64,000 nucleotides of DNA from Oscillospiraceae bacterium. Lineage in GTDB: Bacteria > Bacillota > Clostridia > Oscillospirales > Oscillospiraceae. The stretch covers positions 1 to 64,000 of the forward strand of contig JAFRPC010000055.1 in NCBI GenBank assembly GCA_017429325.1, written 5' to 3'. Below the pieces are notes generated by a model. That model made no database searches. It was not told the origin of the DNA and was given only the letters and a program-made list of their open reading frames with translations. Below are positions 33,449 through 43,100 of this stretch, piece by piece. Both the position numbers and the translations under genes were made by a program. Each line of letters opens with the position of its first letter. Position 1 is the first letter of the stretch.

Positions 33449-34226
33449 TCCGTCTACGATCCAGCAGCTTCGTGACATGAAGTTCAGCGCCATGGCCAAT
33501 GAGCTCGAGCTCCAGCTGCGTGATCCTGCCGCTTACGCACAGGTTTCCTTTGACGACCGTCTCGGTCTGCTGGTCAACGCGGAGTGGAACCGGAGACAGG
33601 CGAACAAGTTGAAAAGGCGTATCCATGACGCCCGCCTGGACATTCCTTCCGCTACGCCGGAGGGGATTGAATACTACGAGGACCGCAGACTGGACAAGGC
33701 CGAAATGGTGCGCTTTGCCACCTGCGGCTATATTGACGAAGAGCACCATATCATCCTAAAAGGGGCAACCGGCAGCGGTAAGACCTACCTTGCCTGCGCC
33801 CTCGGCAACGCCGCCTGCAGGAAATACAAAACGGTACGCTACGTCCGGATGCCGGAGCTTCTGGACGAGCTGACGATTGCCAGGGCAGAGAACCAGTTCC
33901 GGAAGGTCACAAAGGCCTACGCCAAAACGGATCTGCTGATTCTAGACGAATGGCTGATGCGGCCGCTGACGTTGCAGCAGTCCTATGATCTGTTTGAAAT
34001 CATTGAAGCGAGGACCAAGCACGGCTCCACCATTTTCTGTACGCAGTATGATACGGACGGTTGGTACGAACGAATCAATACCGATCCCACCCAGGACAGC
34101 CCCATTAGCGATGCTATTATGGACCGGATCGTCCACAATGCCTATGTGATCTCCGTTGAAGGACACGTCTCTATGCGCGAGCGTCACGGCCTGACGGCAC
34201 AGCTGAAGGGCGGGCTGGACAGATGA
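33441..34226 (+). CDS. istB: IS21 helper ATPase IstB
   Basis: IstB is a DnaC/DnaA-like AAA+ ATPase that selects target DNA and activates IstA. The 261-residue product has Walker A GATGSGKTYLACALG and Walker B LLILDEW. A conserved C-terminal arginine region lies near MDRIVHNAYVISVEG. The usual family length is about 250. It overlaps istA by 8 bases, so translation is coupled. Confidence 0.94.
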   Translation: MNNPSTIQQLRDMKFSAMANELELQLRDPAAYAQVSFDDRLGLLVNAEWNRRQANKLKRRIHDARLDIPSATPEGIEYYEDRRLDKAEMVRFATCGYIDEEHHIILKGATGSGKTYLACALGNAACRKYKTVRYVRMPELLDELTIARAENQFRKVTKAYAKTDLLILDEWLMRPLTLQQSYDLFEIIEARTKHGSTIFCTQYDTDGWYERINTDPTQDSPISDAIMDRIVHNAYVISVEGHVSMRERHGLTAQLKGGLDR

Positions 34227-34417
34227 AACCATCCAATTCTTATCTCCGGCGGGAAATGCGGAACTATCTGGTGACCGTTCCGGATGTCACCGAACAGGAG
34301 CTTTCGGCTCTGACAGCGTGGGTACAGCAAGGAAACAGCCCATACAGCAATCCCTCCCATATTGCCGACGAACAGGGATGGGAACTTCCGTTCATACATG
34401 CGCTGAGGGTGGAGTAG
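34223..34417 (+). CDS. Small hypothetical protein downstream of istB
   Basis: The 64-residue frame begins with ATGA overlapping the istB stop and reads MKPSNSYLRREMRNYLVTVP, then PDVTEQELSALTAWVQQGNS. The sequence is well mixed and the Pro-Asp-Val-Thr/Trp-Val pattern looks like a genuine short gut-Clostridia protein rather than noise. It lies inside the element between istB and the right array, so it may be a passenger. Function unknown. Confidence 0.6.
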   Translation: MKPSNSYLRREMRNYLVTVPDVTEQELSALTAWVQQGNSPYSNPSHIADEQGWELPFIHALRVE

Positions 34418-34479
34418 GGGCTTGCTGGCGAATCCGAGGACAAAGGAACTACCACACCCACCAAATAATTCCATACACT

Positions 34480-34509
34480 GGCAGCGGTCAGTTTCCGCTG
34501 GCCGCTGCC
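34480..34509 (+). terminator. 12-bp hairpin after the IS21 genes
   Basis: GGCAGCGGTCAG pairs with CTGGCCGCTGCC around six bases, with one G-U pair. The tail TTACGG is short of T. Confidence 0.5.
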
Positions 34510-34540
34510 TTACGGAGTCGCAGAACCAGAATACAGGGTG

Positions 34541-34785
34541 GGGCTCCCACCGCGTGAGGGTGGGGCTGTTTCTCCGTGACGGTGGTGCTAAAACTCCGTG
34601 CAAGTGGTGCTCTTACTCCGTAATACAGCCAAGCGGCCTTCTTCCCCGTGAAGGTGGCCTGATTTCTCCGAGACGGTGGCCTTAAAAGTCCGTTTCACAG
34701 TCGGTTCGGCTCTGCCGCGTGAAGGTTCGGCTAAAAGCCCGTGACACCTCGGCCAAAACTCCTTGCAGCCTCGGCTCTGACGCCG
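34541..34785 (-). repeat. Right IS21 repeat array, about 10-11 units
   Basis: Units of the form GGTGCTAAAACTCCGTGCAAGT repeat every 20-30 bases (most 21-22). This is the reverse complement of the left-array pattern (CACGGAGTTTTA). Units are more diverged than on the left and two have extra bases. Confidence 0.82.
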
Positions 34786-34789
34786 AAAT

Positions 34790-34951
34790 TTACACGTAGG
34801 CCAATACCTTGAACAACACCCGCGGGTCGGTGACGGAGTTTCGTCCTTTTGACGAGAACGCTTCGTACAGTCTTCTGTAATCCAGTTCCTCAAGCTGCGC
34901 GTCTGCCAGCCGGACGGGTGCATCCTCCGTTACAATTATTTCTGTGTTCAG
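34790..34951 (-). pseudogene. N-terminal remnant of an IS1182-type transposase
   Basis: The minus strand reads RLADAQLEELDYRRLYEAFS followed by SKGRNSVTDPRVLFKVLAYV and a stop. This matches the N-terminal domain of IS1182/IS5-group transposases (SSKGR, DPR..FKVL.Y). Nothing of the catalytic DDE part follows; the frame ends where the IS21 right array begins. No start codon is obvious. Confidence 0.65.
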
Positions 34952-34976
34952 AGAAAATATAGTTTCCCAGAAACAG

Positions 34977-35012
34977 AGACACCGGCCAACCCCTTTTCGG
35001 GGAAAGCTGGTG
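34977..35012 (+). terminator. Terminator-like hairpin
   Basis: ACACCGGC pairs with GCTGGTGC, and inside it CCCC with GGGG. CTTTGTTTTACTG follows on the plus strand. It insulates the AT-rich cassette from the IS region; the rest of 35013-35122 shows no gene. Confidence 0.55.
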
Positions 35013-35122
35013 CCTTTGTTTTACTGCGCTATTTTGCAACGCCCCCCTTTCTGCATCAGAAGGTAAAAAGGATATTTATGAAATAATTTGGAACAATATT
35101 TGAAAAACGGCAGTCCAAAATC

Positions 35123-35151
35123 TTGACATATGTACTTTGGAGTAGTAACAT
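35123..35151 (+). promoter_or_regulatory. Promoter of the AT-rich cassette
   Basis: TTGACA (35123-35128), 17 bases, TAACAT (35146-35151), 30 bases before the TTG start of the XRE-type gene. It may drive several downstream genes. Confidence 0.65.
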
Positions 35152-35180
35152 AGTGTCATACATTGTAGAAAGGAGTCGGA

Positions 35181-35665
35181 TTGGCTATTAAGAACAATAA
35201 GGAACATCAGATTGAATTGCTTCAAACAAACCTTCAGACGATTCGAAAGATTGCTGGATGGACGATAGAGGATTTGGTGACAGACTTGGGGTTTCAAAAC
35301 AAACCATCAGTAATCTCGAAAATGCCAAGATGCAGATTAGCCTGATTCAGTATATTGCCATTCGTGCAATCCTTGACTACGAGATTGAGGAACATCCTGT
35401 AAATGAAGTACTGTCATTAGCTATTCATCTACTGCTTGATGAAGAGGAAAACCTCTCAGAAGAAGATTATGAAAAAGTCAAACAGGCAATCGATATGGTT
35501 GCAGCAGCAAAAACAGGTGGAGTAGAAGAAACGGTGCTTTTTTTCCTATTCACTAAAATGATTGGGACGGTTGCTGCAGACGCTGGAATCGGTATGATTT
35601 CGCCGCTTGGTATTGTTGGCGGTGTTGCGTCAGCATTTTGGTTTAAGTCTGTGATGGAAAAATAA
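35181..35665 (+). pseudogene. XRE-type regulator with hydrophobic C terminus, single-base frameshift
   Basis: AAGGAG and TTG 35181 open a frame reading through IRKIAGWTIEDL. The rest of a perfect helix-turn-helix, GDRLGVSKQTISNLENAKMQ, continues in the next frame. The two halves join at GATTTGGTGAC (35271-35280), where one more G would restore a 161-residue protein. A second ATG at 35258 opens only the downstream frame and lacks helix 1-2. The C-terminal part contains GTVAADAGIGMISPLGIVGG, a hydrophobic stretch. It is either a true pseudogene, a switchable run, or a sequencing error. Confidence 0.8.
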
Positions 35666-35724
35666 CGAAAAATTTGTCTGTATATTTTGTAAAGGCACTT
35701 TTGTGCGGAAAGTGAGATGTATTT

Positions 35725-36555
35725 ATGGAGAATATGAACGCAAAAAATTACGGACCAATCACGCGTGATATTTATAAAGCGGTTAGCGAGATTCTGACTG
35801 ACACGTGTAATCAATCAATTTCTATGGTTGACTCGAACTGCTCAATCCCTGATGGATATGTTAAAATTCCAAGTGAGATTCCCCACCCCCAAAAAAGCAT
35901 ATCAAACAAAACTGATGTAGCAGATAAGGTTAAAGATGCACTCTGTGCAGTTCTTCCGGCCGGATTATCTGCATTGGGACTTGCTTTTAATGCTCCCGCA
36001 GTTGCAGTGGTCGTTATGACAGGTGCCGGTGGTGTTGCAAGTAGCTTTATTCAAAGAGCGGGAAATCCAAGTAATATGACCCTTGCCGAATTACAATTAG
36101 ATAAGATTGTTTTAGATAGGCTGTCACCGGATATGATTGATATCAATATTGATATCAATCAAGAAAAGAAACGAGATGTGCTGGCAGAAGCAAATCGGAG
36201 GCTTGAGAAGATTTGTTCCGAAATTTCGGTATATGAGGAGAAGAATGCCAGCAAAGCTGATGTTGAAATTAATCAAGAATTTGGCAAGTGGGTTCAGAAA
36301 TTCTTGATGTATGTGGACGCTAACTCGGATGATCGAAAATTATACATTTTGAGAAACTCGTTACTCAGCTGTTTAGCTGCAATGAATATACATGTTTATG
36401 ATAATGTTTTGATTAGAGAAGACGGCATGCCGGATGTTCCTATTCAAGATTATCTTTATGATAAACGCGAAAACTGCGAAGAAGAATATAAAACGGTTTC
36501 AAGACCCGCTGTTTATTCAAATCGTTCATTATTGGCACGTGGTGAGATTCTGTAA
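35725..36555 (+). CDS. Hydrophobic helical protein with GrpE-like C terminus
   Basis: This 276-residue product contains a small-residue hydrophobic stretch at about residues 75-108 (AVLPAGLSALGLAFNAPAVA, then VVVMTGAGG). Charged helices follow, ending in TVSRPAVYSNRSLLARGEIL. That ending resembles the GrpE beta-domain terminus (R-P-x-Y...LRxAEV). Because the next gene is an Hsp70-like ATPase, I infer a nucleotide-exchange-like or partner role; the match is by eye only. The membrane-like stretch is not part of GrpE. Ribosome site is weak. It lies 59 bases after the regulator and 50 before the ATPase. Confidence 0.5.
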   Translation: MENMNAKNYGPITRDIYKAVSEILTDTCNQSISMVDSNCSIPDGYVKIPSEIPHPQKSISNKTDVADKVKDALCAVLPAGLSALGLAFNAPAVAVVVMTGAGGVASSFIQRAGNPSNMTLAELQLDKIVLDRLSPDMIDINIDINQEKKRDVLAEANRRLEKICSEISVYEEKNASKADVEINQEFGKWVQKFLMYVDANSDDRKLYILRNSLLSCLAAMNIHVYDNVLIREDGMPDVPIQDYLYDKRENCEEEYKTVSRPAVYSNRSLLARGEIL

Positions 36556-36605
36556 AGAGCAGCTTAACATAGAAAGTAATAATTTATTTAATGGAGAGAT
36601 TGACC

Positions 36606-38606
36606 ATGAGAAGAGTTTTTGCGGGAGATTTTGGAGCTGGTAACACCTGCTTGTTTTATGCCGATCCTGATGCAGAGGTTCGAGAAGCCTCTGAATTGAA
36701 TAATCCTGGCGGAGAACCATCTGGTTACATTAAGAAAAATGGCGATATTTTAATAGGGCTGGGTTTATTCGAGCTTACTTATGAACAACTGATAGACATT
36801 GAAAGCTTTCATATTAATATCAAAGCAAAACCTAATAATATGAATCGCAATGAGATGGTAAGTTATTTTAAAGCGTGGCGCGAAAAAATTGAATGCGATC
36901 ATTCCGAAGAGTTCGAGGATATTGATGAACAATACTGGTTTATTGGATGCCCGACGGGTGGTGAGTGGAAGCAAAAAAGTACCCGTGATTTGTATAAGAG
37001 TATTTTTGAGGAAGCGGGTTATCAAAATGTATTTATTATTCCTGAGTCAAACGCGGCATTCGCTTATTACCAAAAAGTAAAGTCAATAAAGGACGGGACT
37101 GGATCTGAAAAGAAATACTTGCTATTTGACCAAGGTGCATATTCATTAGATGCTACAATTTTCAAAGATGGGTCTGTTTCGTCATATGGCGGTTACTTAG
37201 GTGCTAGTTTGATTGAACGTATGATGATTCATACTATTTTGGAGTCCGAAGAAGAAAGCATACGGATTGGAAAGAGGATAATAAATCTACGTGAAACTGT
37301 TCGGGGAGCGTGTGATTTATTAAATTCTGAAAATTGGAAGGGAAAGTTCTATGCGTATTTACTTCTTAAAGCAAGGATCCTTAAAGAGCGTTATTTCACT
37401 AGTTTAAGTAATGGAACTCTTCTTAAAAACATTGACACTGCTGACCAGTTGGATTTCACGATTGATGGTGATAGCCTGTATTTGTTTGTTAATCCTAAGA
37501 TGATGGAAATCATCTTAGAGAAAAAACCCGTCAAAGAAATACTAGGAAGAGAGTTTTCTACGTTAGCTCCAGAAGTGCAAGAAAACATAGGTAACAAAAC
37601 ATGGATGCAAGTGTTCCGTGATTTTTTGAGTGATGTCGATCGCGAATATCCGGAAGTTCATGGTGGTACTAATACTGTGATTATGCTCACAGGCGGTGGC
37701 TCGTTAATGAATTGCGTTGTAGACGCAGTAAAGAGTCATTATAAAAATGCAGTTGTCCACTGTGATAAACAGGCACTTTCGGCTATTGGAAAGGGTATGG
37801 CTTATTGGGCTCCAGATAAAATTGAAGCAAATAATTTTGAAATTGCATTTAATCAGTTTATTGAAAAAGAAGAGATAGATGATGATGGTGATTCAGTTAA
37901 TTGTGTTATTCAGTATTTGAGTAAGGCATTTGCTGAATGCATTATTCCTTCATTTCAAGCAGTCGTTAAGGAAGAGGTTTCTGCAGTTACGGACAGTATT
38001 GTCAAGTGGCGAGACTATCACTGTAGTAATAATGAAATACCATCGGAAATCGAAAAACATCTCAAGAAATGGTGTAATGATACGGGCATCCCTAAGTTAA
38101 AGTCTGAAATAGAGAAGAAAATTGATGAGTTGAAATCAATTCTCAACAAGGATTTCAATTCGATTTTGGATTCCTTTTCAATTCCACGTGAGGATATTCT
38201 AAAAAAAGAAGACAAAGTATTTCTTTCCGAAACGTCCTTAATTATCCCAGAATTGTTCAATCGAATTGTCGAAATAATTAGCGACTATTACAAGAAAAAT
38301 GATATTTGGGAAAAGTTTCCAAACAAAAGAAAAGGGATTCTTTCTGACCCGAGAGCTGATTTTTGTAATGCTGTTGCGGAGCAACTAACAGATTGGCTTG
38401 ACAAAACAACAGATTCTACATTTGATACATGCAAAAATGTATTTTGTAAGATGGAGTTTGAAATCTCGGATGGTGTCAATTGGACAATAAACAAATTATT
38501 TGTTTTCGAAGGCTATACCGATTTAGTAAACCTCATGAAAGCACATCGAAATGAGATTCTTGGTCAATTGGTTTTGGAAGAATGTATTGAAGACTATGAT
38601 GACTAA
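36606..38606 (+). CDS. Divergent Hsp70/actin-fold ATPase
   Basis: The 666-residue product starts RRVFAGDFGAGNTCLFY, a phosphate-1 motif of the Hsp70/actin ATPase fold. Phosphate-2 is recognisable at about 171-181 (LLFDQGAYSLDATIF), but the usual Gly-Gly-Gly run is replaced by Gln-Gly-Ala-Tyr. The adenosine motif LTGGGSLMN is near residue 360. After about residue 400 there is no Hsp70 substrate-binding domain; instead about 265 residues of helical sequence without a known fold follow. ATG 36606 follows GGAGAG. It is likely a specialised chaperone-like ATPase working with the flanking genes. Confidence 0.72.
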   Translation: MRRVFAGDFGAGNTCLFYADPDAEVREASELNNPGGEPSGYIKKNGDILIGLGLFELTYEQLIDIESFHINIKAKPNNMNRNEMVSYFKAWREKIECDHSEEFEDIDEQYWFIGCPTGGEWKQKSTRDLYKSIFEEAGYQNVFIIPESNAAFAYYQKVKSIKDGTGSEKKYLLFDQGAYSLDATIFKDGSVSSYGGYLGASLIERMMIHTILESEEESIRIGKRIINLRETVRGACDLLNSENWKGKFYAYLLLKARILKERYFTSLSNGTLLKNIDTADQLDFTIDGDSLYLFVNPKMMEIILEKKPVKEILGREFSTLAPEVQENIGNKTWMQVFRDFLSDVDREYPEVHGGTNTVIMLTGGGSLMNCVVDAVKSHYKNAVVHCDKQALSAIGKGMAYWAPDKIEANNFEIAFNQFIEKEEIDDDGDSVNCVIQYLSKAFAECIIPSFQAVVKEEVSAVTDSIVKWRDYHCSNNEIPSEIEKHLKKWCNDTGIPKLKSEIEKKIDELKSILNKDFNSILDSFSIPREDILKKEDKVFLSETSLIIPELFNRIVEIISDYYKKNDIWEKFPNKRKGILSDPRADFCNAVAEQLTDWLDKTTDSTFDTCKNVFCKMEFEISDGVNWTINKLFVFEGYTDLVNLMKAHRNEILGQLVLEECIEDYDD

Positions 38607-39006
38607 TGTACCGTCTTAATCATTTTATTACACAAATTATCTTAGGCCAAAGCGCTGTCCTCGAAGCTGAAGACCGTGGAGGCTTCCTTTGAGAAACTCT
38701 CTTCTGAATTTCAGATAAGCTGCGCAACAATTGGAAGGATACTGAAAAGGAATCATCTACTACAAGCATAATGGGACAGTGCGCATATTCTGCTTTATCC
38801 AGCCGCACACAGGTCGGATCATGCATGCTGTAGATCCAACGCGCATTGCGGTGGACTGGACGGAAAAGATCCGTTTTCTTGTTGATACAGATATTAATTT
38901 GCGCTGACAAGCTTGTGGATGATTTGATAGTCACGATTGCAAATATGAGCAAGCTGACTATCAAATCCCTTAAAGGGATCATGTCGATGAACGATTAGGA
39001 GTGAAG
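38607..39006. other. 400-base gap with a 13-bp inverted repeat, no supported gene
   Basis: GC content is higher than in the neighbouring genes, and broken frames on both strands suggest a decayed insertion. A perfect inverted repeat GATTTGATAGTCA/TGACTATCAAATC (38921-38933 and 38955-38967) lies just before the next gene. No intact gene is seen. Confidence 0.55.
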
Positions 39007-40074
39007 ATGATGGTCTATCAAATAGCATACAATCCATATAAAGTAGATTTAACAATTTCGACAAAGGATGGGGATTCATGGATTCCTATTAGCCAAAACT
39101 CGACTCTTGTACGGTTTTCAAGAATTCGATTGCAGCGAAGCATTAGAGACCAATCTAAAAACGCTTTCTTTTATGAACTTTTTAATTCGTCTGGAGAAGA
39201 TGATATTGAGATATCTTTTCTCGGAACTGATGAAGATTATTATGATTTTCAAGAGGCAGTAACAAATTTTAATCGTATAAATATAGGTTATCATATAGAA
39301 TTGCGAAAAGATTGTACGTCGAGTTTGAATAGTACAAAGCGCAAAAAAGATATTCTGTCATCTTTAATGATTAACGCAAAGAACTCTAAATACAGGAATT
39401 TGCTTCCTGATAAAATTTGGAAGGGAATTGACGATGCTCTTGCAAGCCCATCTAATGAAGCAGTTCTGATTCCGTTGGGGAAATGGAGTGATTATCGAAA
39501 AGAAATTTTTTCGGATGATTCATGGAGGCTGTTTTGTTTTGTGTTTTGTTTTAGTGAATTAAAATCGAAAACTGTACGTGACGCTTTCCGTGGGTTGTCC
39601 AAAGAATTTGAATATTTATCCGATAGACCTTTTGAAAAAGAACGCTTTGTGTTCGTTTGCACATACAATGATTGCTGTGAAGTGCAGAATAACACTTTGA
39701 GAAAAGTACTTATGGAATATGGCGTACAAGATATTGCTTATTCATTGATTAGTGATACAGATTATTTGAACATCGATGATCCGGAATTTGCTATGGCTTC
39801 AGATGCTTTGCAAGAACTGCAACAACATATAATTACATTTAGAAATAGATATGCTAGTCAGTATAAACTACGGAAATCAATAGATTCAATTCAGAAGGAA
39901 ATTCAAAAAGAAGAATTAACACCCGGTTCAAAGTTAAAAAGAAAGGTCGATACTATATTAAAAGATCGAAAGACTGGAGACAGTTTATTTTCGGATAAAG
40001 AAGTTGAAGAGGCATATAAATGGTTGGTTAATACTTTAAATAGTATTAGCCAAGTCATTGAATTGGAATCATAG
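39007..40074 (+). CDS. Conserved-looking protein of unknown function
   Basis: The 355-residue product has no motif I recognise. The first 120 residues are beta-rich (VYQIAYNPYKVDLTIST), and the middle is mixed with SWRLFCFVFCFSELKS. The last 80 residues are charged helix (RKSIDSIQKEIQKEELTPGS). There is no signal peptide or membrane segment. ATG 39007 follows AGGAG. Its place between the Hsp70-like and HerA-like ATPase genes, same strand and same AT-rich composition, suggests a dedicated part of the same system. Confidence 0.65.
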   Translation: MMVYQIAYNPYKVDLTISTKDGDSWIPISQNSTLVRFSRIRLQRSIRDQSKNAFFYELFNSSGEDDIEISFLGTDEDYYDFQEAVTNFNRINIGYHIELRKDCTSSLNSTKRKKDILSSLMINAKNSKYRNLLPDKIWKGIDDALASPSNEAVLIPLGKWSDYRKEIFSDDSWRLFCFVFCFSELKSKTVRDAFRGLSKEFEYLSDRPFEKERFVFVCTYNDCCEVQNNTLRKVLMEYGVQDIAYSLISDTDYLNIDDPEFAMASDALQELQQHIITFRNRYASQYKLRKSIDSIQKEIQKEELTPGSKLKRKVDTILKDRKTGDSLFSDKEVEEAYKWLVNTLNSISQVIELES

Positions 40075-40106
40075 CTTTGAATGCAGAATAAAGAGGAGAT
40101 AGTTAT

Positions 40107-43100
40107 ATGGCTGATATACTTCATAAGGAAAGTGTTGCGATACTTGAGAATGTTGGAGAGATAATAAAGACACCCTCCGTTTTTAGAAGAGTCGACCATA
40201 TTATTAATAAATCTTACCTCCCAATGTTACAAGATTATCCTATCGCAGAGTTGAATGAAGCTATTTTATTGGATTCTGTCGACTGCACATGCTTATTCCC
40301 GATTAAGCGAATTGTATACGATAAGGAAGAAAATAATATTCAAAAGCTCTCTAGCGTTTATTCTAGCCTTTCAAATATCGATGCAATGATCGTGAATATC
40401 ATTCGAGGTTATGAGAACGGCGAAACAGAGTTGTTTTTGGGGATTTGTGATCAGACAGATGTTCGTATTAATGGCGCGTATCCCAAAACAAAGGCATTTT
40501 TGAATAGTTTTGTCGGTAATTTTTCAGGATGTCGGTCAGCAGATAATCGTATTTTAAACAACGAAAATACGAGAATTGCTATCCACAGTGCGTTTTGCTC
40601 TGATTTCAACTCGGTATCAAGTGTTTCATGCATAGGATCTTTGCGAGGACAGAATAAATTCGAAAAAAACAGCGACTTTTTTCAAGGGATGGAGAAAGTG
40701 ATTGAAGCATTGAATGGTAAGGAATATACCATTTTAGTTATGGCAAGACCTGTATTGTCAAACGATATCCAACAGATGAGAAGCGAACTGGAAGATTTAT
40801 ATACCAAGTTGTCTGTTTTTGCAAAGATGAATATTTCTGTCAACCAATCAGAAGCAGAAACAGTATCATCGTCCGTATCAAATTCTCTATCAAAAAGTGT
40901 AACAGATTCAAAATCAAAATCGTTGAGTATTGGTGAGAATACTTCGGTTTCTGATAGTTCCGGATCGTTTTCGAGTACCTCAAAATCGTTTGGAATGAAT
41001 GTGGGAGGGAAGGATAGTTTTATTTCAGGTACGTTTTCCCGTGCAGAATCCAATGGTATTAGTTCTGGGCATGCGGTTACAAGTGGCAACCAGATAACTG
41101 GTACAGAGACAATAGGAAAAAGTATCACAGATGGAAATATTAATACACATACAGATACTAATTCTAAAACTGGAACAAGTGGGAAAACCATTCAATTGTC
41201 AATTGAAAACAAGAGAATCAGTGAGGCTTTGAACACGATTTCTCAGCAGTTACAACGATTAAAACAAGGTAGCGGAAGTGGATTGTTTGCAACAAGCACA
41301 TATGTTCTGTCGGATTCAGTTTCTAATGTCCGTACAGCGGCAAGCCTTTATAAGGCTGTTGTTTCAGGGGAGACAACCTCAACTGAGTATAATGGTATCA
41401 ATATTTGGAGCGGTAAGGAATACCAACAGATTGTAAGCTATTTAAGGCATTTTTTACATCCGGTTTTTCAGTTAACTAACAACAGTTCAAATATGACTGC
41501 AACACCTGCTACTGTTATTACGTCAACTGAACTTGCGGTGCAAATGGGCCTACCACAACACAGCATTGATGGCATCCCCGTGAAAGAAGCAGTTCCCTTT
41601 GGAAGAAATGTTTTTAAGTTATCGAGTGATGTAAAAACAAGAGATACTATTTGCCTTGGAAATATTTATCATCTTGGGACGTCTCTTCCTCAAAAAGCGA
41701 ATTTAGATATTGATAGTTTAACCATGCACACGTTTATTACCGGTACAACAGGTTCAGGAAAGAGTAATACAATATATGGTCTGGTTGATTTGTTATGCAG
41801 TTCTCGTCAAGATGTCCATTTTCTTATTATTGAACCTGCAAAAGGAGAATATAAAAATATATTTGGTAATAGACCTGATGTTAAAGTATATGGCACTAAT
41901 CCGTATATAACAAATATGTTTAGAATTAATCCTTTCCGGTTTAATTCTAAGGTTCATATTCTGGAGCATATTGATCGATTGATTAGCTTATTTAATGTAT
42001 GTTGGCCGATGGAGGCCGCAATGCCCGCAGTACTGAAGCAATCCATAGAGAGGGCTTATGAAAAGGCTGGATGGAACTTAAGAACTTCAGCTAACAGAAT
42101 TTCAAAAGAATTATTTCCAGATTTTCAGGATGTAATGGATGAAGTAGATGCTTTCATCGAAGTATCAGACTATTCTGCTGAAAACAAAGGCAATTATAAA
42201 GGTGCGTTATGCACTAGACTGCGAGAACTTACCAGCGGCTTAAATGGAATGATGTTTGTCTCCGATGAAATTGAAGACGAAACTCTTTTCGATCATAATG
42301 TTATTGTTGATTTAAGCAGAGTGGGATCTTCTGAAACTAAGTCCCTAATCATGGGATTATTAATTATTCGGTTACAAGAGTATCGCCAGATTTCATCAAC
42401 AGTTCCGAATTCTCAATTACGCCATATTACAGTTTTAGAAGAAGCTCACAATCTTTTAAAAAGAATTTCTACAGAACAATCTATGGATAGTGCTAATATA
42501 GCCGGAAAATCTGTTGAGATGATTTCTAATTCGCTTGCAGAAATGAGAACATACGGCGAGGGATTTGTTATTGCGGATCAATCACCAGAGCAAATGGATT
42601 TATCGGTAATAAGAAATACTAACACTAAAATAATTATGCGACTTCCATCATATGAAGACAGAAAATTGGTTGGTAAGTCTGCATCTTTAAATGATGCTCA
42701 AATTGATGAAATCAGTAAACTTCCTACGGGAATTGCAGCAGTATTTCAAAATGATTGGATGGATTCGGTTCTTGTTAAGATACCATACTATCAGACTTCA
42801 GAAGCCCTGTATCAGTTGCAATCCGACGAAAGAGCACTTCAGGCAGATAAGGATGATGAAACCGCGTTGTTATATGCAATGATGAAAAGCATTCCTGGAA
42901 TGAATGCTTACGTTTCTGCATTTGGATGGAATGCAATTGAAAAAATAAGTAAGTTAAGATTATCAACTACACTTAAGAGTCAAATCATACAATACACGCA
43001 TGCAAAGGACGAAAATACAAAGTTTGATATTTATCAAGATATTGCCTTCTCCTTGTTTAACTCTCACGAACTTATGGAATGTACTTCTAAAGATATTAAC

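Larger units (their letters stand above)
31739..34785 (+). mobile_element. IS21-family insertion sequence with long terminal repeat arrays
   Basis: istA and istB overlap by 8 bases and are flanked by arrays of about 22-bp repeats in inverted orientation at the two ends (31739-31837 and 34541-34785). Limits are set from the arrays; exact tips and target duplications were not found. The right array abuts a truncated IS1182-type transposase gene, suggesting insertion next to or into an older element. Confidence 0.8.

Noticed and set aside
31739..34785. 22-bp repeat arrays as CRISPR arrays
   Set aside because: Repeats run head to tail without unique spacers, are degenerate, lie at both ends of a transposase pair in inverted orientation, and no cas gene is near.
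38620..38982. 120-codon minus-strand frame between the Hsp70-like and next gene
   Set aside because: No ribosome site, odd composition, opposite to all neighbours, and crossing an inverted repeat; more likely remnant DNA.
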